A stretch of 64,000 nt of DNA from Pseudomonas putida (GTDB lineage: Bacteria > Pseudomonadota > Gammaproteobacteria > Pseudomonadales > Pseudomonadaceae): positions 1,968,501 through 2,032,500 of the forward strand of contig NZ_CP016634.1 in the NCBI RefSeq assembly GCF_002741075.1. The letters are read 5' to 3'. Below are positions 1-7,779 of the stretch, in pieces (positions within the stretch are counted from its first letter, which is position 1; each line of letters opens with the position of its first letter). The notes under the pieces were generated by a model. The model was not told the DNA's origin. It made no database searches and worked only from the letters and a program-made list of their open reading frames with translations. The position numbers and the translations under genes are program-made.

Positions 1-350
1 AGGAACTCGCCGCGGGCCCGGCGCCGGGCATCGGGGTCGACGTCAGGCATGGCCTGGTCAGTGCGCGGGTCAAGCAGTTCACCCATGGTGCGCACATTGG
101 GGATCGACACATGACGCACTTCGGCATCGGCGATGGCCTGGATGAACTGCGCCGAGAGCAAGGCGTCGCGTTCGACACTCTCATTGATGATGAAACGGCT
201 GGAGATCAGCCCTAGCCCAACGGCGATCGAGACGATGATCGCCAGGCTCACCCAGGCGTACCAACGTAGCAAATCGAACGGTTTATGGGCCGCGCTACTG
301 TCGCCGCCAACGGGCACTTCGAGTGTGGCGCAACGCGGGGCGAGGTCCAT
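1..350 (-). CDS. Membrane sensor protein, probably histidine kinase (5'-part only)
   Basis: This is the N-terminal part of a gene that runs off the left edge. The start ATG at 350 is preceded by TTGGAG at a good distance. The protein has a cytoplasmic stretch of about 25 residues, a DLLRWYAW segment, one strong membrane helix (about residues 30-50, WVSLAIIVSIAVGLGLI), and then a region that looks periplasmic, with LLSAQFIQAIADAEVRHVSI. That layout is typical of two-component sensor kinases. No catalytic domain lies inside the window, so the kinase call is an inference. In P. putida KT2440 a sensor kinase gene sits beside the same transglycosylase/gspG/gspF set, as I remember it. A diguanylate cyclase or chemoreceptor would also fit what is visible. 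Confidence 0.6.
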   Translation of the reverse strand, partial: MDLAPRCATLEVPVGGDSSAAHKPFDLLRWYAWVSLAIIVSIAVGLGLISSRFIINESVERDALLSAQFIQAIADAEVRHVSIPNVRTMGELLDPRTDQAMPDVDPDARRRARGEF

Positions 351-451
351 GGTCGACTCCAACGGCTGGGCACCTTCAAAAGGTTATAGCCCAGAGTTGG
401 GGAAGTGAGCACACCCGGCGCGACAATTGAACTGCGAAGCTGCGCTCGCGA

Positions 452-1048
452 CTACAACGGCGCATCTTCGGCCAGGCCCTGCAACTTGCGGTAGTCGCGC
501 AAGACGTTGGGCACGTAGCGACGCGTCTCGGCAAAGGGCGGGACCACACCACCGCGGCTGATCACCGCATCGGGCCCGGCGTTGTATGCCGCCACGGCCA
601 AGGTGATGTCATTGTCGAACAGCGTCAGCATGCGTTTGAGATAGCGCGCCCCACCTTGCAGGTTGGACGCGGGGTCCAGCACGTCCTTGACGCCCATCTC
701 CTTCGCCGTGTCAGGCATCAGCTGCATCAGGCCAGCCGCCCCACGAGGTGAACGCGCCTTGGGGTTGTAGCCGGACTCAGCCTTGATCAGGGCGTGCAGC
801 AATGCCTGGGGAACGCCGTGGGCCTCGGCCGCCTTGGCCACCAACTCGGCATAGGGCCGCCCGGTGATCAACTGGGCATCGGCCGGCCCGGCATGGGCCA
901 CCGGCTCAGTGATGACCCGTTCGTAATGCCGTCCTGGCCGGTGCACGTTGGACAGCACATAGCCGCCCTTGGCATCGATGGAGATGTACATGTCGGCCTC
1001 TGCGGCACCCGCCGCCAACCAGATCAATCCCAAGATGATTCCACGCAT
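452..1048 (-). CDS. Lytic transglycosylase, SLT domain, small periplasmic
   Basis: A secreted peptidoglycan lyase of 198 residues. A signal peptide of about 18 residues ends in AAEA. The SLT/goose-lysozyme-type domain covers about residues 65-185. It shows ALIKAESGYNP, with the likely catalytic Glu near residue 91, then GAAGLMQLMP and AVAAYNAGP, the three signature blocks of this family. It should cleave the MurNAc-GlcNAc bond to form anhydromuropeptides. It is much shorter than Slt70 or MltD, as is usual for enzymes that open the wall locally for an envelope machine. It is divergent from gspG-gspF, with about 180 bp between the two starts, which suggests it makes room for a pseudopilin-like fibre. 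That link is inferred from position only. Confidence 0.9.
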   Translation of the reverse strand: MRGIILGLIWLAAGAAEADMYISIDAKGGYVLSNVHRPGRHYERVITEPVAHAGPADAQLITGRPYAELVAKAAEAHGVPQALLHALIKAESGYNPKARSPRGAAGLMQLMPDTAKEMGVKDVLDPASNLQGGARYLKRMLTLFDNDITLAVAAYNAGPDAVISRGGVVPPFAETRRYVPNVLRDYRKLQGLAEDAPL

Positions 1049-1230
1049 GTCGGCTGCCTCCCCGTCGTGGCCCCCGATGTGGGGGAAATGCCCCGGAAAA
1101 CCCGAGGTTTTCAGCTACGACGCAAGCACTGTGCCGCTTGCTGCGCCCCATGGCGCAAGGGCCCGAGCCAGACGTGCACGGCTGTTGCATGGCAAGGCAA
1201 ACCTGCCCGAACGCACTGGAGGATTTCACC

Positions 1231-1656
1231 ATGCAACGCAGACCCATCACCCAGCGTGGCTTTACCCTGCTCGAACTGTTGGTGGTCCTGGTGGTGCTTG
1301 GCCTGTTGGCCGGCATCGTCGCGCCCAAGTACTTCAGCCAGCTCGGCCGCTCGGAAGCGAAAGTGGCGCGGGCGCAAATAGAAGGCCTGGGCAAGGCCCT
1401 TGACCTGTATCGCCTGGAAGTCGGTCACTACCCCAGCAGCGAGCAAGGCCTCCAAGCCTTGGTGGCGGCCCCTAGCGGTGAGCAGCGTTGGTCCGGGCCC
1501 TACCTGCAAAAGGCCGTGCCGCAGGACCCTTGGGGGCGTGCCTACATCTATCGCCAGCCCGGCGAAAATGGCGGCGAGTACGACCTGCTGTCGATGGGCA
1601 AGGACGGCCAACCCGGCGGAGACGGGGAAAATGCCGAAATCACCAGCTGGCAATGA
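1231..1656 (+). CDS. gspG: Type II secretion major pseudopilin GspG
   Basis: A 141-residue major pseudopilin. I chose the ATG at 1231 because GGAGGA stands just upstream and because it places the class III prepilin signal correctly: a short basic leader MQRRPITQRG, cleavage after Gly10, then F-T-L-L-E with the conserved Glu at +5. A hydrophobic helix follows, VVLVVLGLLAGIVAP. The C-terminal part has the GspG features GHYPSSEQGL, a WGRAY-like segment and EYDLLSMGKDG with calcium-loop residues. The stop overlaps the leader of gspF by a few bases, so the two are translated together. No gspE, gspD, gspK-L-M or prepilin peptidase gene is nearby, so the machine must borrow parts from elsewhere or be specialised. 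Confidence 0.93.
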   Translation: MQRRPITQRGFTLLELLVVLVVLGLLAGIVAPKYFSQLGRSEAKVARAQIEGLGKALDLYRLEVGHYPSSEQGLQALVAAPSGEQRWSGPYLQKAVPQDPWGRAYIYRQPGENGGEYDLLSMGKDGQPGGDGENAEITSWQ

Positions 1657-1667
1657 GGAGAGCGGCC

Positions 1668-2858
1668 ATGCGCTACAGCCTCAAGGCCCTGGGCCAGCAA
1701 GGCATCGTCCAGTTGCAGGTCGAGGCCGAGGATGCCGAGCACGCACGACGACAAGCCGAGAACCAGGGTCTGCGGGTCGTGAGCATTCGTGGCCAAGGAG
1801 GCGCCCTGCGTGCCCTGCCCTGGCGACGAGCGCCGCAGTTCGACCTGGTGCTGTTCAGCCAGGAGCTCGGCACCTTGCTCAGCGCCGGCCTGCCGTTGAT
1901 CGACGCGTTGGAGAGCCTGGCCGAGAAAGCGCCCAATGCCTCCTCGCGCAAGGTGCTCGAGGCGTTGGTGCGCCAGCTCTACGAGGGGCGTTCGCTGTCC
2001 CAGGCCCTGGGCGAGCAGCCACGGGTGTTTCCGGCGCTGTACGTGGCCCTGGTGCAGTCGAGCGAACGCACCGGCGCCCTGGGGGATGCCCTGGGCCGTT
2101 ACATCAGTTATCGACAACGCCTGGATGTGGTCCGGCAGAAGCTGGTCGGCGCTTCGGTCTACCCCATGCTGCTGCTGTTGGTGGGGGGTGGCGTGGTGCT
2201 CTTCCTGCTGGGCTACGTGGTGCCGCGCTTCAGCCTAGTGTTCGAAGGTATGGGCAACGAACTGCCGTGGCTTTCGCAGGTACTGATGAAAATCGGCCTG
2301 TTCCTCCACACGCAGCAGCTGCCCCTGGCATTGGCGGCACTGGGCAGCCTTTGCACATTGGCCTTGATGCGCAAAAACCCTGCCCTGCGCCGTTTTGCCA
2401 GCCGCCAGTTGCGCCGTTGGCCAGCGCTGCATCAGCGCCTGGTGATGTATGAACTGGCGCGCTTCTACCGCTCGCTGGGCATCCTCTTGCAGGGCGGCAT
2501 CCCGATCCTTACCGCGATGAGCATGGCTCGCGGGCTGCTGGGCAGCGCTTCGGCGCAGGGCCTGGAGCAGGCCTGCCGCCGGGTGGGGGAAGGTTTGCCA
2601 CTGTCCGATGCGCTGGAGCTGGGCCAATTGGTGACGCCGGTGTCCCTGCGCCTGCTGCGGGCGGGGGAACAGTCGGGGAACCTCGGAGAAATGCTCGAGC
2701 GCTGCGCCGATTTTCACGACCAGGAGATCGGCCGCTGGGTGGAATGGTTCGTGCGCTTGTTCGAGCCTTTGCTGATGACCTTCATCGGCCTGCTGATCGG
2801 GCTGATCGTGATCCTGATGTACATGCCGATCTTCGAGCTGGCCTCGAGCATTCACTAG
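1668..2858 (+). CDS. gspF: Type II secretion inner-membrane platform protein GspF
   Basis: A 396-residue polytopic protein with two copies of the T2SSF/PilC domain. The first copy has FSQELGTLLSAGLPLIDAL at about 60-80 and ARFYRSLGILLQGGIPIL opens the second. Hydrophobic segments lie near residues 165-190, 215-235 and 365-390, the last ending GLIVILMYMPIF. The family forms the inner-membrane platform that couples the cytoplasmic ATPase to pseudopilus assembly. The start at 1668 gives MRYSLKALG, the usual GspF opening. An ATG five codons upstream (1653) overlaps the gspG stop. No ATPase gene (gspE) is present in the visible operon. A PilC-like role is possible, but pairing with GspG favours GspF. 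Confidence 0.92.
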   Translation: MRYSLKALGQQGIVQLQVEAEDAEHARRQAENQGLRVVSIRGQGGALRALPWRRAPQFDLVLFSQELGTLLSAGLPLIDALESLAEKAPNASSRKVLEALVRQLYEGRSLSQALGEQPRVFPALYVALVQSSERTGALGDALGRYISYRQRLDVVRQKLVGASVYPMLLLLVGGGVVLFLLGYVVPRFSLVFEGMGNELPWLSQVLMKIGLFLHTQQLPLALAALGSLCTLALMRKNPALRRFASRQLRRWPALHQRLVMYELARFYRSLGILLQGGIPILTAMSMARGLLGSASAQGLEQACRRVGEGLPLSDALELGQLVTPVSLRLLRAGEQSGNLGEMLERCADFHDQEIGRWVEWFVRLFEPLLMTFIGLLIGLIVILMYMPIFELASSIH

Positions 2859-2895
2859 CAATGGAAAGCGCTTTGCGGGCTCCACCGTTTGAGGA

Positions 2896-3139
2896 CTTGG
2901 GGCTGCTTTGCAGCCCATCGCAGGCTCCCACCGGCATTGCGTCGCGCTTAAGACTTACGCAATCCCTGTGGGAGCGGGTTCACCCGCGAACACCGGCAAA
3001 GCCGGTGCCATCCACCGCGGAGTCTGCTTCGCGGCGATTCAACGACTCGATAAACCCCACAGGCATTGAGTAAGTCTTAAGCGCGACGCAATCCCGATTG
3101 GAGCCGGCGAAGCCTGGGATGGGCTGCGCAGCAGCCCCA
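2896..3139. repeat. Palindromic REP composite with long inverted arms
   Basis: Between gspF and the recombinase gene lies a large imperfect palindrome. Positions 2936-2958 and 3070-3092 are a perfect 23-bp inverted repeat (core GCGCTTAAGACTTAC). The similarity continues outwards to GGCTGC/GCAGCC hairpins at about 2898-2915 and 3122-3139. The centre carries a P. putida-type REP core at 2969-2991 and two small hairpins (around CACCGGCAAAGCCGGTG and CCGCG...CGCGG). About 95 bp of the left half recurs, inverted, at 42140-42234. It probably ends gspF transcription as well. Confidence 0.8.
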
Positions 3140-3146
3140 GGCTCAA

Positions 3147-4061
3147 TCAGTAGTCAAAGCGATCCACCGCCCGCCGCCGCTCGTTATCGTCACGCCGGTC
3201 ATAGTTGGCGGTGGTCTGGATATTGGCGTGGTGCGCGAGCTTCTGGGCGATGGACAGGTCATGTTCTTCGATCACCCGAGTGATGAACGCCCGCCGAAAA
3301 TCATGGGGCATGATCTTCACCCCCACCTGCGCCCCGCGCTGGCGGGCGATGTAGTAGATCGCATGCTTGGTGATGCGGGCCCGGGTGATGTGGTTGCCAC
3401 GGCGAATGCGGTTGAACAGGAACACATCGTCGGCCTCTCCTGCCGGCAAGTGCTGGCGACGCAGGTCCAACCAGGCCTGTAGCCTCTCGAACGCCCAGAC
3501 TGGGGCGTACTTGATCAGCTGGCGATTGCCCTTGCCCACCACGCGCAGGCTGCGCGCCTCGAAATCCACTTGGTCCAGATCGATGTCCACCGACTCGGAC
3601 TTGCGCATGCCGGTGCCATATAGCAACGCGATGATCGCCGCGTCGCGTACGCCCTGGGGGCGTGGGTCTGCGGAGCAGACGTCCATCAATTCGCGTATCA
3701 GGCTGCGCCTTAGGTTGCGCCCCGCTGGCAACCTGCTGCCACCGGCGGGCTTGACCTCGCGGATGTGCAACAGTTTTTCATGGTCGATCAGCCCCTGGCG
3801 CCACGCTTCGTTCATCACACCGCGTACGGCATTGACGTACAGCGAAGACGTATTGGGGGCATAGCCGTCGGAGCGCAGCGCTGCCACCAGGGCCACCACA
3901 TGACCTGGCTCTAGCCTGTGCCAGGGGACCTCGGCGATGTCGCAGTCGACAAACCCCAGGCGGTCGGCGGCGTCCTGGAGGATGTAGCGCATGGTCAGCT
4001 GGCTGGAGGGGGCCAGGCGAGCCAGGTACTGCAACAGTGGGTTATGCAAGAGATCGGACAA
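3147..4061 (-). CDS. Solitary tyrosine recombinase / phage-type integrase
   Basis: A 304-residue site-specific recombinase with a SAM-like N-terminal domain (about 1-105) and a C-terminal catalytic domain. The catalytic residues are visible: Arg153 in GTGMRKSE, Lys177 in VGKGNR, His253 and Arg256 in PHDFRRAF, His277/278 in LAHHANI, and the nucleophile Tyr287 in TTANYDRR. All appear intact. No ATG fits the N-terminus. TTG at 4061 has AGGA eight bases upstream, and an in-frame stop lies close behind, so a TTG start is preferred. There are no phage, excisionase or transposase genes nearby and no tRNA target, so this is not a recognisable island integrase. XerC/D-like size and TnpS-like cointegrate resolvases are the alternatives. 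Its target site is unknown. Confidence 0.88.
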   Translation of the reverse strand: MSDLLHNPLLQYLARLAPSSQLTMRYILQDAADRLGFVDCDIAEVPWHRLEPGHVVALVAALRSDGYAPNTSSLYVNAVRGVMNEAWRQGLIDHEKLLHIREVKPAGGSRLPAGRNLRRSLIRELMDVCSADPRPQGVRDAAIIALLYGTGMRKSESVDIDLDQVDFEARSLRVVGKGNRQLIKYAPVWAFERLQAWLDLRRQHLPAGEADDVFLFNRIRRGNHITRARITKHAIYYIARQRGAQVGVKIMPHDFRRAFITRVIEEHDLSIAQKLAHHANIQTTANYDRRDDNERRRAVDRFDY

Positions 4062-4377
4062 AACATGAATCCTGAAGCGGGTTATTCAGACTTTTTGGCA
4101 AGTCATGTCGACAACAAAACAAGGAGGTCAATACGACCCTACGCCGTGCCATCATCCTGACATACAAGGCATTTGCCGTTGGCACGGTTCGTGATAGTAC
4201 CCGATTACCCCCTCCTGTTCGAACCAAGCACGCCCCAAGCTCGTGCAGCCCATCACCTCCCGTGCGCGCCAGGCCGTCTGGGCCCTGGGCTTTCGCCGAT
4301 TCTGTTGCGCCCCCGGGGTGGATGGACTGCCAGTCTGAACTAGAGTGGTAGCCATGCCCTTCCACTGACGAGACCGC
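4062..4377. other. Intergenic region, no gene seen
   Basis: This 316-bp stretch lies between the divergent recombinase and DUF1345 genes. I saw no coding frame with convincing composition, no RNA gene and no clear repeat. Promoters for both genes must lie here, but no strong -35/-10 pair stands out. Confidence 0.5.
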
Positions 4378-5025
4378 ATGGCTTTCCACCGTCTTACCCG
4401 CACTCATCCTCGCCTGAGTATCGCCACGCTGACTGGCCTCGCTGGCGCCTGGCTGATTCCCGCCGACGATACCGTGCAGCGCATCCTTGCCGGTTGGAAC
4501 CTGGGCGTCTGGCTCTACCTGGTGCTGGTGTTCTGGCTGACGTGGCGCGCCAAGGCCGACACTGTGCGCAAGGTGGCCCGTGTGGAAGACGAAAACGCAG
4601 GGCTGGTGCTGTTCACCGTGTGCTTCGCGGCCATTGCCAGCCTCGCCGCGGTCACGTTGCAATTGGCCGCCAGCCGAGGCCTGCAGGGGAGCGATCAGGC
4701 CTTGCACTATCTGTATACGGGTCTAACCGTGGCTGGCTCATGGCTGCTGATCGGCTGCATCTTCAGCCTGCATTACGCCCGCCTGTTCTACACTGCGGAC
4801 CACCACGAGCCCCCGCTGCGTTTTCCCGATGGCGAGCGCGCGCCGGACTACTGGGACTTCCACTACTTCTCGTTCACCCTGAGCGTCGCCGTGCAGACCT
4901 CCGACATCGCCGTGGCCGGGCGCGGCATGCGTCGAGTGGTTCTGGCCCATTCGCTGGTGTGCTTCGTGTACAACACGGCGATCCTGGGCTTCACCATCAA
5001 CATCGCCGCCGGATTGTTGGGCTGA
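4378..5025 (+). CDS. DUF1345 family inner-membrane protein
   Basis: A 215-residue membrane protein of unknown function. About five hydrophobic segments are visible: near residues 13-27, 38-55 ([15 protein letters not shown]), 76-96, 112-132 ([19 protein letters not shown]) and 190-213. A conserved polar block lies before the last pair, with [24 protein letters not shown]; the DF-YFSF and TSDI residues are characteristic of DUF1345. The family is common in proteobacteria without an assigned function. The gene stands alone, with the next gene on the same strand 266 bp downstream, and no operon partner helps to assign a role. Confidence 0.85.
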   Translation: MAFHRLTRTHPRLSIATLTGLAGAWLIPADDTVQRILAGWNLGVWLYLVLVFWLTWRAKADTVRKVARVEDENAGLVLFTVCFAAIASLAAVTLQLAASRGLQGSDQALHYLYTGLTVAGSWLLIGCIFSLHYARLFYTADHHEPPLRFPDGERAPDYWDFHYFSFTLSVAVQTSDIAVAGRGMRRVVLAHSLVCFVYNTAILGFTINIAAGLLG

Positions 5026-5291
5026 AGCGCTGTGCACCGCTGGTCAGAAAAGCACCGTTCCAGGACCGTCGCCCGGAACCATCCCGACGGCCCGCTATCG
5101 CCCATGAAAAACGTTTGCCCTGGCCTTTGGACATTAGGTAGCAGGTTCCAGCCGGATGTGATGCGTATCAAGCAACCGTACATTTGTCATGCTTTGCGCA
5201 AGACACTGGCGTCACAGGTGCTATGGTTAGGATCCTACCGGCCGAATGAGCGGCCGATCACCGGGTCCAGGATCAGGACAAGGAGGCTGGC

Positions 5292-5552
5292 ATGAACAAG
5301 ATGACGTTCCCCAACGCCTGCCAGGTGATGCGCTGGCACTTCCATCCGTTGGGCTTCGAAGCCAGCATGGATGCGCCACGCAGCATGGTCGCCCGGCTGT
5401 TCGACCGCGCCACCGGCGAAACCTTGCTGGCGATCGCGGGCATCCCCTGCGCAGCGATCATGGCGGCTGCGGATGTAGAGCGGATCATCGAGGCCGTGGA
5501 GGCCGAAATGGACGCGTTCGACCCCTCGTGCGCCCTGCGCGATGCGGTGTAG
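5292..5552 (+). CDS. DUF1652 domain small protein
   Basis: An 86-residue cytoplasmic protein of the Pseudomonas-specific DUF1652 family. The start at 5292 follows a strong AAGGAGG site. The family pattern is visible: the N-terminal segment NACQVMRWHFHPLGFEA, a central strand TGETLLAIAGI, and a C-terminal helix DVERIIEAVEAEMDAF. Pseudomonads carry many paralogues and none has a proven function. The gene ends at 5552, exactly abutting the end of the convergent GGDEF/EAL gene with no spacer, so neither gene has its own intergenic terminator. Confidence 0.85.
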   Translation: MNKMTFPNACQVMRWHFHPLGFEASMDAPRSMVARLFDRATGETLLAIAGIPCAAIMAAADVERIIEAVEAEMDAFDPSCALRDAV

Positions 5553-7634
5553 TCAGAACTTCTCGGTCTGCTTCACAGCCTTCAGCCCCTCCATGAACTG
5601 TTCGGCCGGCATGGGCTGGCCGAGCAGATAGCCTTGCAGCGAATCACAACCCAGACGGGTCAGGAATTCCTGCTGGCGGCTCGTTTCTACCCCTTCTGCC
5701 ACGATCCGCAGGCCCAGGGCCTGGCCCAGGGCGACGATCGCCGAGACGATCGCCGCATCGTCGCTGTCCTGCTCCAGATCACGGACAAAACCTCGGTCGA
5801 TCTTGAGTTCGTTCGCCGGCAGGCGCTTCAAGTACATCAGACTTGAGTAACCGGTCCCGAAATCATCGATGGACAGGTCCACGCCCATATCGGAAAGCTT
5901 CTGCAGCACGGTCAGGCTGGCATCGGCATCGCGCATGGCCGTGGTCTCGGTGATCTCCAGCGTCAGGCGGTTGGCCGGCAATTGGTTGCTCGCCAGCGCG
6001 CGGGCCACGCTGTCGACCAGGCCGGCGTGACAGAACTGGATCGCTGACAGGTTCACCGCGATACGCCAGTCGTCATGCCCCTGTTCGAGCCAGTGGCGCA
6101 TCTGCCGGCAGGCCTCGCCCAACACCCATTCGCCGATGGGGATGATCAGCCCGGTCTTCTCGGCAAGGCCGATGAACCGGTCCGGCAACAGCAGCCCGTG
6201 CTGCGGATGCTCCCAGCGCAGCAACGCCTCGGCGCCGATCGGCTGGCGAGCGAGCGCATCGAACTTGGGCTGGTAGTGCAAGCGGAACTGGCCATGCTCC
6301 AAGGCCGCACGCAGGTCCTGGAGCAGTTGCAACTGCTGGCGTGCGTTGCTGTTCATCGAAACATCGAAGAAGCTGTAGCCGTTCTTGCCGGCGCTTTTTG
6401 CGTGATACATGGCCGCATCGGCGTTGCGCAGCAGTTCCTGCTGGTCCAGGCCGTTGCCCGGGTAGAGCACGATCCCCAGGCTCGCCGAGAGCTGCAGGTC
6501 ATGATCAGCCACCCGGTATGGCCGGGCGACCAGGTTGACCTGTTTGACGGCCACCTCCATGGCATCGGCCGGTTCCTGTAGTTCCACCAGCAGGACGAAC
6601 TCGTCGCCGCCGATGCGCGCCAGGGTGTCCTGGCTGTGCAGATGCCCCCGCAGACGGGCCGCCACCGCCTTGAGCAGCAGGTCGCCCACATGATGGCCGA
6701 AGGCATCGTTGACGGGCTTGAAGCCGTCCAGATCGATGAACATCAGCGCGAAGCATCCGCCCTGCTCCGCCACCTTGCTGATGGCCTGGTCGATGCGCTC
6801 GGCCAACAGGGTGCGGTTGGGCAGGCCGGTCAGGGTGTCGTGCAGAGCAAGCTGAGTCAGCTCCTGGTTGGCCAGGGTCAAGGAGTGTGCAAGCTCCGAG
6901 GTGCGCGCCTCCAGGCGAGCATCGAGCACCGAAGTGAGCAGGGCCACCGCCAGCACCGCCAGGGTGGTGATCAACACCACTGAATCCAGGCCATCGCCGC
7001 GCAGGCCGTTGGCCAAGGCACCGCAGAAGCTGCCCTCGGGGAAATTGGCCGCCGCCATGCCGGTGTAGTGCATGCCAACGATGGCACCCCCCATCACCAC
7101 TGCGGCCGCCCCGCGAATATGCCGCACATAGGGGGTGTGCTGACGCAGGCGGAACGCGATCCATAGGGCCGCCGCCGAGGCCCCTACGGCGATGGCCAGG
7201 GAGGCGCCGAACAGGGTCGGGTCGTAATCGATGCCAGGCACCATCTGCAGCGCAGCCATGCCGGTGTAGTGCATGCTGGCGATGCCGCCGCCCATGACCA
7301 GCGCCCCGAACCCCAGCTGCAGCAGCGGCAGGCTCGGCTGACTCACCAGCCACAGCGCGAAGCCCGACGACAACACCGCGATCAGCAGCGACAGCGCGGT
7401 GAGCGTCCAGTCATAACCCAGCTCGATCGGCAGGCTGAAAGCGAGCATGCCGATGAAATGCATCGACCAGATCCCAATGCCCAGGGCAAAGGCCCCGCCC
7501 CCCATCCACAGGTAAGCCGCGCGCCCCTTGGACGTGGCAATCCGGCCGGTGAGGTCCAGAGCGGTGTAGGAGGCAAGAATGGCGACGCACAGCGAGATCA
7601 ACACCAGCGCGGAGGAGTAGCTACCGATCAGCAT
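5553..7634 (-). CDS. MHYT-GGDEF-EAL membrane c-di-GMP enzyme (MucR/NbdA-like)
   Basis: A 693-residue dual-domain cyclic-di-GMP protein. Seven or so N-terminal membrane helices carry the three MHYT repeats (MHFIG near 58, MHYTG near 121 and 188), thought to bind copper or haem and sense O2, CO or NO. The diguanylate cyclase domain has an intact GGDEF at about 342-346. The EAL phosphodiesterase domain begins near 440, with EALLRWEH at about 468 and the later DDFGTGYSSL block. The feedback I-site is not conserved: the position five residues before GGDEF reads HSQD, not RxxD. I placed the start at 7634 (MLIGSYSS), because longer frames run into the upstream toxin gene. P. aeruginosa MucR and NbdA share this architecture, so orthology is not decided here. 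Confidence 0.93.
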   Translation of the reverse strand: MLIGSYSSALVLISLCVAILASYTALDLTGRIATSKGRAAYLWMGGGAFALGIGIWSMHFIGMLAFSLPIELGYDWTLTALSLLIAVLSSGFALWLVSQPSLPLLQLGFGALVMGGGIASMHYTGMAALQMVPGIDYDPTLFGASLAIAVGASAAALWIAFRLRQHTPYVRHIRGAAAVVMGGAIVGMHYTGMAAANFPEGSFCGALANGLRGDGLDSVVLITTLAVLAVALLTSVLDARLEARTSELAHSLTLANQELTQLALHDTLTGLPNRTLLAERIDQAISKVAEQGGCFALMFIDLDGFKPVNDAFGHHVGDLLLKAVAARLRGHLHSQDTLARIGGDEFVLLVELQEPADAMEVAVKQVNLVARPYRVADHDLQLSASLGIVLYPGNGLDQQELLRNADAAMYHAKSAGKNGYSFFDVSMNSNARQQLQLLQDLRAALEHGQFRLHYQPKFDALARQPIGAEALLRWEHPQHGLLLPDRFIGLAEKTGLIIPIGEWVLGEACRQMRHWLEQGHDDWRIAVNLSAIQFCHAGLVDSVARALASNQLPANRLTLEITETTAMRDADASLTVLQKLSDMGVDLSIDDFGTGYSSLMYLKRLPANELKIDRGFVRDLEQDSDDAAIVSAIVALGQALGLRIVAEGVETSRQQEFLTRLGCDSLQGYLLGQPMPAEQFMEGLKAVKQTEKF

Positions 7635-7744
7635 TTGGATTCCAGCAAAGGGGCTGAACAAGGGCCCGAAAAGCTGATTATTGTACTCAAGCGTTGGTGA
7701 AACGCACGGGCTTTTTGAGAATGGAAACGGTCCACCAAACCACT

Positions 7745-7768
7745 GCGCAGCCCCCTGCAGGGCTGCGC
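7745..7768 (-). terminator. Stem-loop downstream of the Tc toxin gene
   Basis: GCGCAGCCC and GGGCTGCGC form a perfect 9-bp stem with a 6-base loop, starting 11 bases past the toxin stop codon. Only a weak U-rich tail follows, so termination efficiency is uncertain. Confidence 0.55.
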
Positions 7769-7779
7769 GGTCGCTGGCT

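Noticed and set aside
2896..3139. Integron attC site for the neighbouring recombinase
   Set aside because: No R'/R'' core of the attC type and no cassette-like ORF follow. The recombinase lacks an obvious integron-integrase extra patch.
4176..4200. Sigma-54-like GGCAC element
   Set aside because: The GC dinucleotide expected 10 bases downstream is not present at the correct spacing.
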